DNA from: Luscinia megarhynchos
Lineage: Eukaryota > Chordata > Aves > Passeriformes > Turdidae
Assembly: GCA_034336665.1 (NCBI GenBank)
Contig: JAPFBE010000036.1
Coordinates: 1,666,357 to 1,730,356 of the forward strand
Reading direction: 5' to 3'
DNA: 64,000 bases
In this document: positions 22,486-34,143 of the stretch, piece after piece
How positions within the stretch are numbered: the stretch's first letter is position 1
Layout of the letters: every line of letters starts with the position of its first letter
The notes under the pieces: model-generated
Database searches by the model: none
What the model saw: only the letters and a program-made list of their open reading frames with translations
Told to the model about the DNA's origin: nothing
Position numbers and translations under genes: made by a program

Positions 22486-23515
22486 CAAACCACAGGACGC
22501 AACCGACTGTATCCACCCTTACCCTCCAGTGATAGTGAGGAGGAAGAAGTCTCCCCACAGGGTCCTATAGCACCAAGGACCCGAAGAAAAATGAGAGGCC
22601 ATACAAGCCCCTTTAAGGGAAACAGTCACTTCTGTGGGGGAGACAGTGTTAGTCAGAATGCCCTTTACTGCCTGCGATTTAGATTCCTGGGAAAAGATTG
22701 CTAAAAATTATCAGGTTGACTCATTAAGTGTTACTAAAAAGATTAAATTTATGGTGAAACAACATAAGCCTGATTGGACTGATATTCAGATACTACTTGA
22801 TTCCTTAACAAAATCAGAGAGGCAAATGGTTTAAAAGGTAGCTAAAGATCTGGTTGAGGATGATTGTAGAATAACACAGGATAATGTTAAGGATGTATTT
22901 CCCCTTCAGGACACGGGTTGGAATGCTAATAGGCCAGAGGAAAGAGCACGGCTAACAAAATATCAGGAATTGATAGTAAAGGGACTAGAAAGAACAATTC
23001 CTAGAACTATAAAGTGGTCAGCCCTTTACGCTATTAAACAGAATTCCTCTCAAACTCCTTCTGAATATCTAGACCAGTTGCAAGAGGCAATGCGTTGACA
23101 CACCACCCTGGATCCTGCATCTGATGAGGGAATACAACAATTGGTAAACTTCTTTTTAGGGCAATCTACAAGTGACATCAGGTGAAAGCTCCAGAAGATG
23201 CAGGGCCCAGCAAGTTGGAACTTGGAGACTTTGCTATATGAGGCATGGAGAGTTTTCAGCAATCAGGAAGAAGGGTGTAAGCCAGGGACAAAGAAAGTAG
23301 TAGCAATGATACAGGAAAATGTAAAAGGAAAATGTGTGTAAGGTCCCACAAAACAAGGACCACCCCGACTGGAAAAAAAACGATGTGCATTTTGCAAGAA
23401 ATTTGGACACTAGAAAAATCAGTGTCCAGAACTAAGAAGGGGTGACGAACAGAGAAAAGGTGACCAAAAAGGGGAGGGACTGGTGGCACACGTAAAGGAG
23501 GACTGAAGGGGACCA
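22486..23515 (+). pseudogene. ERV-A gag (p12-capsid-nucleocapsid)
   Basis: A proline/acid-rich stretch with 'PLYPPLPSSDSEEEE' at the start is followed by a gammaretroviral-type capsid: 'PFTACDLDSWEK' near 22660, and 'QETPSEYL'-like major homology around 23050. The nucleocapsid has one CCHC finger (C-A-F-C-x4-H) near 23387-23430 that contains an in-frame stop. At least three stops interrupt the gene. Gag would build the particle; this copy is inactive. The matrix domain is absent through the 5' deletion. Confidence 0.75.
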
Positions 23516-23880
23516 GAGGGCCCTACCCTAGAGGACCCTCTGGTTATAGTCAAACTAGGGAACAATGAAAAAAAGGTGAAATTTTTAGTAGACACAAAGG
23601 CAACATATTCGGTGTTAAACAAGGCCCTGATACCCATAAGAAATGATTTTGTTGTAGTAAAGGGGGCAACTGGCCGACCTGAAAAAGCATATTTTTGCAA
23701 ACCATTAAAGTAAAAATTGGGAAAACAGTGGGGAATGCATCGATTTTGGTATATGCCTAAAGCTCCATCTGCACTTTTGGGCAGGGATCTGCTAGAACAG
23801 CTAGAAGGAAAAATATTATTTAAAGATGAGGAAATAAGTTTGGAGGTAAAATATCAACAATAAGTGGAACTGTTAAGCTT
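23516..23880 (+). pseudogene. ERV-A protease
   Basis: In the plus frame near 23540 the active-site loop reads F-L-V-D-T-K-A-T, so the glycine of the catalytic D-T-G is replaced by lysine. A 'LLGRDLLEQL' block follows near 23775, the usual end of a gammaretroviral protease. A stop lies between them, so it could not mature a polyprotein. Confidence 0.7.
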
Positions 23881-23929
23881 AATGCTAATAGCCAAAAATT
23901 AAAATAAAATTAAAATTAAGAAGAAATTA

Positions 23930-25369
23930 TTAAAAAATAACTGATCAGATGTTCCCTGGGGTGTGGGCCTCTAATATACCACGGAGAGCAAAGAATGCTT
24001 TACCAGTACAAATCCGGCTTAAAAAAGGAAAACAATCGGTAAGGATCAAACAATATCTCTTGAAAAAAGAAGACAGAGAAGGATTTAGCCCAATCATCGA
24101 AAACTTTTTGCAAATAGGACTATTAAAAGAGTGTCAATCTGATTTTAATACTCCCATTTTGCCCGTAAAAACCCCCGATGGATCATACAGGTTAGTACAA
24201 GATTTAAGATCTGTTAATAAGATAAATGAAGATTTATACCCAGTGGTTGCCAACCCCTACACCTTGTTAACTCATTTAACACCTGAACTAACATGGCTTA
24301 CTGTTTTAGATTTGAAGGATGCTTTCTTTTGCCTCCCTCTCCATGAAGCCAGCCAGAAAATTTTTACATTTGAATGGGAGAATCACAAAACTGAATGGAA
24401 AAAATCAACTCATATGGTGTGTACTACCCCAAGGGTTCAAGAACTCCCCTACCATATTTGGAGAACAGTTGGCAAAGGATTTGGAGTCTTGGGAACCCCC
24501 ACCAGGAGAAGGACAGCTGCTTCAGTACGTGGATGACCTCTTAATAGCCACCCGGACCCAAGAGGCATATGTGGATTAGATGGTAAGCCTCCTAAACTTT
24601 TTGGGCCTGCAAGGGTATCGGGTATCCCAAAGGAAAGCCCAGATGGTGAAACAAACAGTTATTTACCTTGGCTATGAAGCAAGTGCTGGGCAAAGGACCT
24701 TGGGACAAGACTGCAAGGAAGCAATATGCCAAACTCCAGAACCCCAGACAGTAAAAGAACTGAGAACCTTTCTAGGCATGACGGGGTGGTGCAGACTGTA
24801 GATTTATAACTATGGATTGTTTGTTAAACCCCTGTATGCCTTAATCACAAAAAGGAGCAGGGATATTCAGTGCACAACAGAAGCAACACGAGCCTTCAAC
24901 CAACTAAAGAAGGCTCTTATGTCAGCTCCAGCCCTGGGACTTCCAGATGTGAGTAAACCATTTTTTCTGTTTTCTCACAAAAAACAAGGGATTACTCTGA
25001 GAGTACTAGCACAAGACTTGGGGCCGTGCCAGAGGGCAGTTGCCTACCTCTCCAAACAGCTGGACATGGCAGCCAAGGGGTGACCAGGGTGCCTCAGAGC
25101 TGTTGCAGCAGTAGCAGTGAACATGCAGGAAGCACGCAAATTCACCCTAGGCCAGAAGATGACCATGCTAGTATCCCACACAGTGTCTGAAGTCCTGGAA
25201 GCGAAAGGAAGTCATTTGCTTTCCTCACAAAAATTGCTAAAGTACCAGGACATACTGGTAGAACAAGATGATGTTGAAAGTGTGGTAACTAACATGGTGA
25301 ACCCAGCTTCTTTCCTCACCGGAAGTATGGGAGAACCAGTGATCCATGACTGCCGGAAGACCATTGAAG
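23930..25369 (+). pseudogene. ERV-A pol, RT part
   Basis: RT begins around 23945. It shows 'PILPVKTPDGSYRLVQDLR' (fingers), 'LDLKDAFFCLPL' (first catalytic Asp) near 24310, and Y-V-D-D near 24530. The thumb ('FLGLQGYRVS', 'LGY') lies at 24580-24800 and the connection domain runs to the ERV-B insertion at 25370. Frames 23949-24536, 24319-24579, 24580-24801, 24817-25083 and 25117-25374 are pieces of one gene separated by shifts and stops. YVDD and the motif order place it with gammaretrovirus-like class I elements. Pol resumes at 35290. Confidence 0.8.
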
Positions 25370-25374
25370 CCACC

Positions 25375-26112
25375 TGTAAGAGTCCGTCTAAAGCCTCTCG
25401 TCTGTTCTGCCCAACGAGCTCCGCCCGAAGTCTAAGAAGACCCCTCAAACTGCAGCTGAAAGGCGCTGGCCAGGGATGGGAGAAACGCCAAGTGACTGTT
25501 CCAGGTGGTGCTCATTGGACCAGGACTGGTCTCCCATGAGACTGGTTTACACAACAAGGCTCCCACAGGTGTGAGAACAATGGACTGGTCACAAGGACTG
25601 TTGGTGTGCCTGGAGCTTGCCGTAGGGCGCTGCTCTCCAGCAGGCTGCTTGCTGTAGTGACCAGTTTCCACCTGTTTCTTGGAGCAACGATCTCCACATA
25701 CAATGGTCCACAAGCTCTCCCACCTTCTGGCTAAAGGCCACTCGCTTTGGCCACGAACAATGGTCCACAAGCTCTCCCACCTTCTGGCTAAAGGCCACTC
25801 GCTCTGGAAAGGACTATAAAAGCATCCTCGAAAAAGGACCCCTCGGGATCCCCCCAGACGGCAACGGACATCTATTGGCTGGCTCCACGAGGATCGTCTG
25901 CCCGTCTTGGTAGCTATAATCCCAACCCCCTTTTCTCTCTCCCTCTTTCTGTCTCTCTCTCTTTCTCTTCGTCCCACTATCGCATTTGGTTGGCACAAAT
26001 AAAGTGCATTTGTTGCAAGAGCAACTGATTTTGTCCCTTTGTGTGTCTTTTGCACCCTGAGATTCTTAAAAGAACCTTCACGTCCCCCACTCTAACTAGG
26101 CGGACCGTGACA
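25375..26112 (+). mobile_element. ERV-B 5' LTR
   Basis: 738 bp, TGTAAGAGTCC to CCGTGACA. TATA (GACTATAAAAGC) near 25807, a pyrimidine tract at 25930-25970, and a poly(A) signal (CAAATAAAGTG) near 25998. It carries a 57-base tandem duplication in U3. The long minus-strand ORF across it is an artefact of that duplication and low-complexity sequence. Confidence 0.9.
25700..25813 (+). repeat. 57-base tandem duplication in ERV-B U3
   Basis: The unit beginning ACAATGGTCCACAAGC at 25700 repeats at 25757, just upstream of the TATA box. The 3' LTR has the same duplication (34868 and 34926). The ERV-C LTR has the equivalent region once. Confidence 0.85.
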
Positions 26113-26116
26113 TTTT

Positions 26117-26134
26117 TGGCGTAGTCGGCTGTTA
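26117..26134 (+). other. ERV-B primer-binding site
   Basis: TGGCGTAGTCGGCTGTTA lies four bases after the LTR terminal CA, the expected position. TGGCG is typical of retroviral primer sites. I do not assign the tRNA. Confidence 0.6.
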
Positions 26135-26686
26135 ATTCCCGATACTGGAGGAGTTCAGGTACTCTGTGCACTTTGTAACAGGGGAAGATCCGTGCCATTT
26201 CAGCCGCACCTATCCTGTCAGCGAAAGCTGAACAGTGGTAAGCAAGGGGAGGTGGCATTGGTTCTTTCCGCTTAATCTGCACACAGACCCCAGTGTCAAC
26301 AACTCCGTTTCAGTTATCGGAGAATATTTTCAAAATTGTCTCAGTTGTGCAAAAGATGGTACTTGTGTTGTTGTGAATTGTTGTTTGATCCCCTAACCCA
26401 GGCAGGGAAGACAGGGGTTTGTCCTCAGCTAAAAGGCTGGGTGTTTGTTGTTTTGTCCCTAAAGAGAGGGAATTGTCCTCAGCGATAGGCTGGGTGTTTG
26501 TTGTGTTGCTATTGACTACTTGGGATTGCGAAGAGACAAGCTGTTTTTGTAACTAAGGTAGTACCTCCCAAGTAGTGTGGTCTCTTCACCTACTCCAGGG
26601 ACGAGAAGGGAAACACAGTTTTAGCTGTGCCTTTTGTGTAACTTTAAAGCGTGCCTTCCTGAGAGTAGTTTTGGTCCCTTCATAAA

Positions 26687-28400
26687 ATGTCTGAAAAAAA
26701 TAAAGCTGCATTCTACGGCCTGTTAGGTAAAACACAATGCTAGACCCTCAGAAGAAGGAGAATTATGGGCTAAGAATAACTGGTTTAATTTAGAAAATGT
26801 GGTTGATAGAATACAATCCATCCAAAATGAATCAAAGATCAAACTGAGCAATAATAATAAAACCATAATTTAGCACCGATCATGAAGCTTGCCTGTCAGC
26901 TCGCGGTAGAATCCACAGCCAAGAAAGCAAGTGAGGAAACTGAAGTGATAAACTCCTTGCAAAGCTTAGTAGAAGCCTTACAAAACCAAGTTGAAACTTT
27001 GCAAAACCAGACTAGAGCAAGAAAGAAACATAACTATTTGTTGCAGCTTTCCCATGCATCACAGCATACAGATACACCAAAGGAAATAGGAGAAAAGGAA
27101 ACATATCACATAAAGCAAATATACCCCCAGAGAGAATTAGTATACATGCAAAATTGTGGGGAAAATTGCTGCCCTAAATTGAGACCACTTGTTAAAAACT
27201 GAATATAGTTATCTGAGTCCAGATGACTTTGAACCCCACATGACATCTAATGAAATACCATACACTGCTACTGAATTGGCAAAACTAAAGAAGGAATATT
27301 CACGTCTCCCCATGAATCAGAGACAGAATATGTTTTTAGAATTTCTCTCACTGGGGAGATCAAATCAAATTGAGTGAACAAGAAGCCTCTGGCTATTGGG
27401 GACCGGTGTCTTCTTAACCACGGGAAATACCCATGCTCCATGGTCCCTGACACAGCGTGCAGCCTACTGGGCTGGGGGACTTAGCCCCCCTAGAAAGAGG
27501 TGATCCCTTAGCTATAATTGGGCGTCCGGATCAACTCTTAGAGAATATTCACAAAGCTGCTTGCTTTGCAAATGATACATGAAAGGACTCTAAATGCTAA
27601 TTACGAGTCTCCAATGCAATTGCCTGTAAAACCAGAAATTATGACACCACTAATTAGAGGTCTGCCTGAGTCACTAAAGCCAACAGCAATAGTTCTTCAA
27701 AAACTATAGCCTCCATTTCCCCAGTAGATCGGCTTGACAGATTTTTAGGCCAAAGCGACGCCCAAACAGTCAAACCGATTCTGATGATGATACCTCTGGC
27801 TTTTAGCCCAACACCCCCGAACAACATTCAAATAACAAAGTCTGGACATGGGGAGAAGTAGCAGAGGAATTGATAAATTATAACAGAAAATATGGGCTGA
27901 TAAAACCTTTAGAAGATAAGCCCGAAAAACCTAGAGGGTCAGACATATTGCCTCCCCTAATGAAAATCCAGGGAAGAATTAAACCACTACCCAATACTCA
28001 TACAAACCCGGCAAGCACTCTGGCAATTGGGAATTAAAAAAAGGAGTACCACGAGAATTAATGGATGGCTTGACACAAGAAAAAATTGGCTCAGTTAGTT
28101 TCAAACTGGCACTCTCCCAAAGCTTTAATACAAAAAAACACCTAAGTTACCTAGTGCACCTTTGATGCAAGCTCCAGGCAGGAAGCCAAAACTCTTCTTT
28201 CCACGAGCACCAAGCAGTGAAACATTGCACAAACAAGCAGCTTCCGTTCAATTACACGTAAAAACACAGACACCACTATCTCAACAACAGGAAAATAAAC
28301 CAAACCAACAAGCTTTTAAACTAAAAGCTCCGTCCTAAGCAGTGGGCGACAGGGATGGAGATTACATGCATTTAAGAAAGCTCACAAGAGATCCAACAAC
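26687..28400 (+). pseudogene. ERV-B gag
   Basis: The first ATG after the leader is at 26687; its frame stops after 18 codons. The continuing sequence includes a coiled-coil region (residues with heptads around 'SLVEALQNQVETLQNQ', 26960-27015). Downstream there is a capsid-like stretch ('FLTTGNTHAPWS', 'LRGLPESLK'-like near 27660) that changes frame several times. No zinc knuckle is seen. It forms the virion core in an active virus, but at least five stops or shifts make this copy dead. I recognise it as gag mainly from its position and the coiled coil. Confidence 0.6.
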
Positions 28401-28814
28401 AGGTGATTTATTAATTGCTGCAATAGTTGGCCCCAAAACCAGTCTTAATAATTTTCGTTGTTGACACAGGGGCTCAAATAAGTGCTTTAACACACAAACA
28501 TGCACAAAAAAGTGGAGTAGTTCCAAGCAATAGACGCTGCTGGGTCGTGAAATGCTTTGGGAACTAAAGAAGCCATGAGTATCTCTTTAGTAAAACTCAC
28601 ATTACCAGGGGATGACAGCCCAATAGCTACTCAAATGGTAATTGGAGATATCCCAGACAGTTTGATAGGTTTGGATTTACTCACAGGGAAAACATTGGGA
28701 AGATCAAGACGGTAACGTGGTGGTCCTTTGGAGCACCACGCTTAAACATCAGGGCTGTTACAGACTGCACCGTCTCTCCACCCAGCACAATCACTTCTGT
28801 AAAAACAATATCCT
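28401..28814 (+). pseudogene. ERV-B protease
   Basis: A 'VVDTGAQISAL' active-site loop lies near 28455-28490 with the canonical D-T-G, followed by a 'LIGLDLL' block near 28660. The frame is broken on both sides by shifts. It sits between gag and RT as expected. Confidence 0.65.
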
Positions 28815-31440
28815 TTGCCGTCAGGTGCAAAAGAAGGCATAAAGCCAGTAATTCAAGAGTTAAAGGACAAAGGAGTAATCATTCACACACACAGTCCTTT
28901 CAATTCCCCTATTTGGCCTGTGAAAAAGCCAAACGGAAAGTGGAGATTAACCGTTGATTATCGACGCCTTAATTCCAATACTTTTCCCTCACGGCAGCAG
29001 TTCCAAATTTAGCTGAGCTAATACTAACAATCCAAGAAAAGGCTCACACATTTATGGCTGTAATAGATGTAAAAGACATGTTCTTTATGATACCTTTACG
29101 GCCAGAAGACATGAATCGCTTTGCTTTCACGTGGGAAGGACAACAATACACTTTCACTAGGCTACCTCAAGGGTACCGACACTCTCCCACTTTAGCCCAC
29201 CATGCATTGGCTCAAGAGCTAGAAACTATATCCAAACCTGATACAGTAACTGTGTATCAATACATTGATGATGTATTGATTGCAGGAGAAGAAAAAGGAA
29301 GTGGAAGGTGTTCAAGAAAAATAATCTCACACCTAGAAAACCTTGGCTTGCAGATCCCTCCAGAGAAAATACAGAAACCCTCACAGGAAGTCAAATTTTT
29401 AGGGATTTTCTGGAAGGGCGGAATGACATGCATTCCACCAGACACACTAACCTCACTAGATCAGATTAAAATGCCTGAATCTAAAAAGGAACTTCAACAA
29501 GCTTTAGGGTTATTAGTATTTTGGAGAAAACACATTCCTGATTTTTCAATAATTGCCAGGCCCCTTTATAATCTGTTACGTAAAGGGGTAAAATGGGATT
29601 GGTGCCCAGCTCAGGAGGAAGCATTACAATTACTGATTTTTGAAGCAACAGCCCATCAGGCCCTAGGTCCTATTCACCCAACAGATCCTTTCCAGGTAGA
29701 ATGGGGTTTTGCTTCTTCAGGCTTATCTGTACACATATGGCAGAGAGGTCCGGAGGGGGCCTACCAGGCCTGTCAGTTTCTACTCCCGTAGTTTTAAGGA
29801 TGCTGAAAAAAAGATACACAACTTGGGGAAAAAGGGCTGTTTGTTGTTAGTTTGGCTTTGATTGAAGTAGAAAAATCACGAGACAACAGCCAATTGTATT
29901 AAGAGGTCCTTTTAAAGTAATTAAAACAGTTACCTCTGGGACCCCCTCCTCCAGAAGGGGTTGCCCAACGGGCCTCTGTGAGAAAATGGTATGCTCAAAT
30001 AGAACACTACTGTCACATCTTCTCAATCACTGAAGGCGCTGTTAAAATATTGTCAATACAAGAAATAGAGAACTTGAACAGCAGCCAGGAAAACCGGCTT
30101 CAGTGATTAAGGTAGCCCCTCCCTTCTCGCCCGAGCAGACAGAGAATGCCTGGTTTACTGATGCCTCAGCCAAGAGAGAAGGAAAAGTGTGGAAATACAA
30201 AGCTGTAGCTCACACACTTCCTCAGGTGAGAAAAATCATCACTGAAGGAGAAGGCAGTGCTCAGATAGGAGAACTTACAGCTGTTTGGAGTGTTTTCCAA
30301 AAGGAAAAACAAAAATACTTCCCTTGTTTGCATTTATACAGACTCTTATGCTGTTTTTAAAGGTTGTACCGAGTGGCTACCATTCTGGCAACAGAATGAT
30401 TGGGAAGTTAATAGGATTCCAGTGTGGCAAAAGGAAAAATGGCAAGACATCTTAGAAATTGCAAGTCAGGGAAATTTTGCTGTTGGGTGGGTAGCTTCTC
30501 ACCAGACAGACGGGAATCCAGCAGGAGAATGGAATAACAAAGCTGATGAGTTAGCTAGACTAAGCCCCTGAAAAAGGAAGAAATTGTTGAGGATTGGGAA
30601 CGGGTTGCTGGAGTGGTTACATGTTAAAAAGACAACACACAGGTGCAAAGGATTTGTACAAAGAAGCTCATGCTCGAGGTTGGCCTGTTACCAGAGAGAT
30701 GTGTAAAACTTGTGTATCAGCTTGTGAGCAGTGTCGCAAACGGCTAGAGAGACAGCCTTTAGAGGATGACCCATTACACCTGAGAGGGGGAAAAGGCTTA
30801 TGGGATGCATGGCAGATAGATTATATCGGTCCTTTTAGGCCCTCAGGAGGCAAATACTTTGTGCTGGTGGGGGTTGAGATAACATCAGGATTAGTACAGG
30901 CCGAGGCCTTTAAGCGGGCTACAGGAGAAAATACTGTTAGAGCATTACAGATATGGTTTGGCACTTTCCCAAAACCGCAGGAAATTCAATCAGATAATGG
31001 GTCTCACTTTACGGCTAAAGTAGTGCAAGAATGGGCACAGAGTGAAGGAATAAAATGGGTATTCCATACCCCTTACTATCCTCAAGCCAATGGAATTGTA
31101 GAAAGGACCAATGGTCTCCTGAAACGGCTTCTGAAACCACAGGAAGGGAACTGGGATGGACGATTGACTAAAGCTGTACAAGGTGTAAATGAGAGGTGGG
31201 GGTAAATGGATGCCCGAAAATCAATGCTTTTTGTCCCAAAGCCCCAACCATAGTTCCTTTATTAAAAAGGACCAGCTAATCCCTAAAAATATAGCTCATT
31301 ACCCTGGGCAACCTGTTTTAGTAGACCTCCCTATGGTGGGAAATGTACCACTTGTGCTGAAAACTCCCTTTGAATAAATTTGTACATGGGTAGCATCTGA
31401 TGCTGTGGGAAAACAACATCGGATAAATACCCGTTGGATT
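28815..31440 (+). pseudogene. ERV-B pol (RT, RNase H, integrase)
   Basis: RT: 'SPIWPVKKPNGKWRLTVDYRRLN' region (28905-28975), 'VIDVKDMFFMIPL' with the first Asp near 29060, and Y-I-D-D near 29262. The long frame 29054-29791 covers palm, thumb and connection. RNase H: 'WFTDASAK' near 30150, 'GELTAVW', and 'YTDSYAVF'. The zinc finger is H-x3-4-H...C-x2-C near 30640-30750. Integrase core: 'QIDYIGPF' near 30815, 'SDNGSHF' near 30990 and 'GIVERTNG' near 31095, so D, D and E are all present, with a C-terminal domain to 31440. Breaks lie near 29012, 29790, 30358, 30571 and 31203. Catalytic residues survive although the frame does not. Confidence 0.85.
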
Positions 31441-31545
31441 ATACCATCATTTTAACACCTTGCCACTAGATGGCAGATTTTCTTGTGCTTATAATTGCAG
31501 GTGAACTCCGAGGGACACTTCAAGTGACATGAAAGCCAGATAACC

Positions 31546-34143
31546 ATGTTGACATTAATAATACTCCTCTACATCCTACCATACCTGCATGGCCAAAGTC
31601 CAGCTGAATGGCCATGGACACATGCCATTCTCAGGTACACCAGTACTTACGGATCCTACCCTGCAGGTCGTCGTCCAAACCTAGCGACCGTAGTGTTGCA
31701 TGACTCGGAGGCGTACCATCAAAACGAATGGAAATGGGATCAAAAGGACTGGATTCGAGTATTAACTGGTATAGTTGGGGAGAAAATTGAGGTAGGATGC
31801 AGAAAGGTAGAGGGATTCTCTCATGAAAAGGTCACATCCATCACAGTATCTGGAAACCTTTTGAAACCAGACATAACAAGTGGCTTGCACCCCTACGTCA
31901 CAAAGAAACTCTGTCCCGGTACCGACTGGAACTGCACCACGCAAATCCCCTTTATAGTATGTTGTTGGCAGGATAAGATTGGCAACTACACCTTTGACCC
32001 TAGTAACAACAATGTTGAAGTCACCAAGCTTTGCAAGCATGAACCTACTGACTGCTGGCACAATTTTACCTTAACTAAATCAGTCTTCGTGACATGCAAT
32101 TGGAAAAATAAATCAGCAGATCCGTCAGGCTTGAAAGGCTTGAGTTACAAATTCAAAATAAATGTTCTGGCACAACCTGTATTAACTGCAGTAATTATAT
32201 ACTCTGGTATGCAGTCTTCCCTAGTGCTGGATAGCAAAAATAAAGTTTTTCCTCCTTTTACAATAACAAAAGGTTCTGATGTTGCTATCCGATGTGAATT
32301 AATGGTTGAATCTTTTATCGAACCCATGCACAGTTTTGCCATAGGACCCCATGGCCGTGTGTTACATTGTGAGGATTTAAATCAGAATTGTTGGCTGAAC
32401 CTAACTAATGTGCAATCTCCTCACAAAGTAACATGTGGTGAGAATCACACTAAACACTGGGGAAAACTTAATATCAATGTTGTAATGCCTATTGCACTCA
32501 CTACCCAACCACCGATTGTGCCGAAGCCAAGAATTTATGAAATTGGGCCTTACATAATTAAGAAAACTGGACAACAACAAATATTGTTTAACCCGGCATG
32601 GTCTCTTAAACAAGTTAAATTATTGATGCAGAACAATGTCTCGGAAATTCAGCCAAAATGTTCACCTTTTTTACAAACTTCGTTTCAGGGGTGGACTACC
32701 TGGCTGCGGAAGCGGACCCCTTCCAAAAAACGCATGGCAAGAGACACAATCGGTGTTCTGGGGACAGGTTTGGGAATTCTAAACAGCATTGATTCAGAGG
32801 TATTAATGAACAAATTGGTTGCCACCACCAGAGACTTAACCAAATTAAATCAACCCTTGCAGTCCTCTTTGACAGCACTGGGGACGCAACAGTGGTTACT
32901 ATCAAACATTTTACCGGATTGGGAAAAGGCAAATGTAAATGACCACAAACTGATAATTGATGCTCTTGGTGCTGTTCAAGATAACATATCCCTAGCCCTC
33001 AGTTGTATCCAAGCACAGCTGTGGATGCAAACTGTGGTAGCGTCAATTATAAGGGAAGGGGAAGAAGGCATTTTCCCTACCGAAATCCGGACAATAATTT
33101 GGGACAATGCTAATGATTTTGAAAAGAAGTTCCAGTCCTGGTGGAATTTGGTGAATTTTACCTACAACCCCAGTACAAATACAGCCACGGCCTATGTGTT
33201 GACAATACACAACGCTTCAGTGCATTTGATATACCCTATCATTGCATTAGGATTGAATCATGATGGAACTGTTCTCTATCCTTTCGAGCATAGAGAATGG
33301 GCCCGTCAAATTGGTGAGAAATGGCAAACTGTTAATTTGGAATCTTGTATTGTTCGGGAGCAACAGGGTTTCATTTGTGAAAGCAATGCCATTGTGGCCC
33401 AAGACATCTGTTTAGATACAGAGCAAAATATCTGTCATTTTGAAATACACCCTGACGAGACTCCTGCAACGGTACTAGTGTACATAGGTAATGGATGCGT
33501 GTGTGTTAGAACTGCTTGTAACTTAGTGATTATAGAAGATGAAGCAATGAATTTAAAAAATCATTCAAATTTTTGTGTTTGTAATTTTACCAGGATTAGA
33601 GGCTGTGATTTTTCCTATACTGTTCCTGTTATGTCTTATTACCTTTTGCAATCCAATTTCACACTGATTCATCAGTTAGCGCCTGCTCTCATTGGTATGA
33701 ACCTCACTTTGGTTAAACAACTGTTGTTTCACCAGGACTTAAATGGAATCTTAAGAAAGATCAAGGAAAATGGACAAAAAACCCTGGTGACAGTTCATCA
33801 TGATGTGAAGAAGATACATCAGGTTATAGAAAGGGTAAAAGGGGACGCTGAACACAGGTGGTGGGATACTCTTTTTGGGTGGTCACCTACTGCTACCGGC
33901 ATTCTAAACAAATTGTGTCATCCCATTGTTGTGCTTTTGATTTTGATTTTTATTAGTTTTGTCTTGTCAGCCATTCTATACATCCTGAATTGGAAAATAA
34001 TAAAACGGATGACACGACTGGCATCAGCAATGGAAGCACATGATCTGATTGCTATACCATCTGCCAAAGATACTCCCAAGATCATCGACACTAGACCAAT
34101 TACACGGGCAGCAAGAGTCAGGCCATTAACACCAAAATGTTAA
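31546..34143 (+). CDS. ERV-B envelope glycoprotein, full-length open frame
   Basis: An uninterrupted 865-codon frame. Residues 1-16 form a signal peptide (hydrophobic MLTLIILLYILPY). Many N-x-S/T sites lie in the surface part. A basic cluster (RKR...SKKRMAR) near residue 397 looks like a furin-type cleavage site and is followed by a glycine-rich hydrophobic start that could act as fusion peptide. A long transmembrane-subunit ectodomain with a C-V-C-V...A-C cysteine group near residue 650 leads to an anchor at about 793-815 and a roughly 50-residue tail. I see no CX6CC motif, so it is not the ordinary gamma-type TM. A splice acceptor (TTATAATTGCAG) lies at about 31489-31500. Relatives are the env remnants of ERV-A (37640-39650) and ERV-C (41060-42170). 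The start at 31546 is supported by the signal peptide directly after it. It is the only intact gene of ERV-B. Confidence 0.85.
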   Translation: MLTLIILLYILPYLHGQSPAEWPWTHAILRYTSTYGSYPAGRRPNLATVVLHDSEAYHQNEWKWDQKDWIRVLTGIVGEKIEVGCRKVEGFSHEKVTSITVSGNLLKPDITSGLHPYVTKKLCPGTDWNCTTQIPFIVCCWQDKIGNYTFDPSNNNVEVTKLCKHEPTDCWHNFTLTKSVFVTCNWKNKSADPSGLKGLSYKFKINVLAQPVLTAVIIYSGMQSSLVLDSKNKVFPPFTITKGSDVAIRCELMVESFIEPMHSFAIGPHGRVLHCEDLNQNCWLNLTNVQSPHKVTCGENHTKHWGKLNINVVMPIALTTQPPIVPKPRIYEIGPYIIKKTGQQQILFNPAWSLKQVKLLMQNNVSEIQPKCSPFLQTSFQGWTTWLRKRTPSKKRMARDTIGVLGTGLGILNSIDSEVLMNKLVATTRDLTKLNQPLQSSLTALGTQQWLLSNILPDWEKANVNDHKLIIDALGAVQDNISLALSCIQAQLWMQTVVASIIREGEEGIFPTEIRTIIWDNANDFEKKFQSWWNLVNFTYNPSTNTATAYVLTIHNASVHLIYPIIALGLNHDGTVLYPFEHREWARQIGEKWQTVNLESCIVREQQGFICESNAIVAQDICLDTEQNICHFEIHPDETPATVLVYIGNGCVCVRTACNLVIIEDEAMNLKNHSNFCVCNFTRIRGCDFSYTVPVMSYYLLQSNFTLIHQLAPALIGMNLTLVKQLLFHQDLNGILRKIKENGQKTLVTVHHDVKKIHQVIERVKGDAEHRWWDTLFGWSPTATGILNKLCHPIVVLLILIFISFVLSAILYILNWKIIKRMTRLASAMEAHDLIAIPSAKDTPKIIDTRPITRAARVRPLTPKC

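Noticed and set aside
25700..25813. CRISPR-like repeats
   Set aside because: Only two tandem copies without spacers, inside an LTR of a vertebrate ERV.
25432..26055. 207-codon minus-strand ORF
   Set aside because: Lies wholly in the ERV-B 5' LTR, antisense, with repeats from the U3 duplication and the CT tract; a similar antisense reading appears in the 3' LTR.
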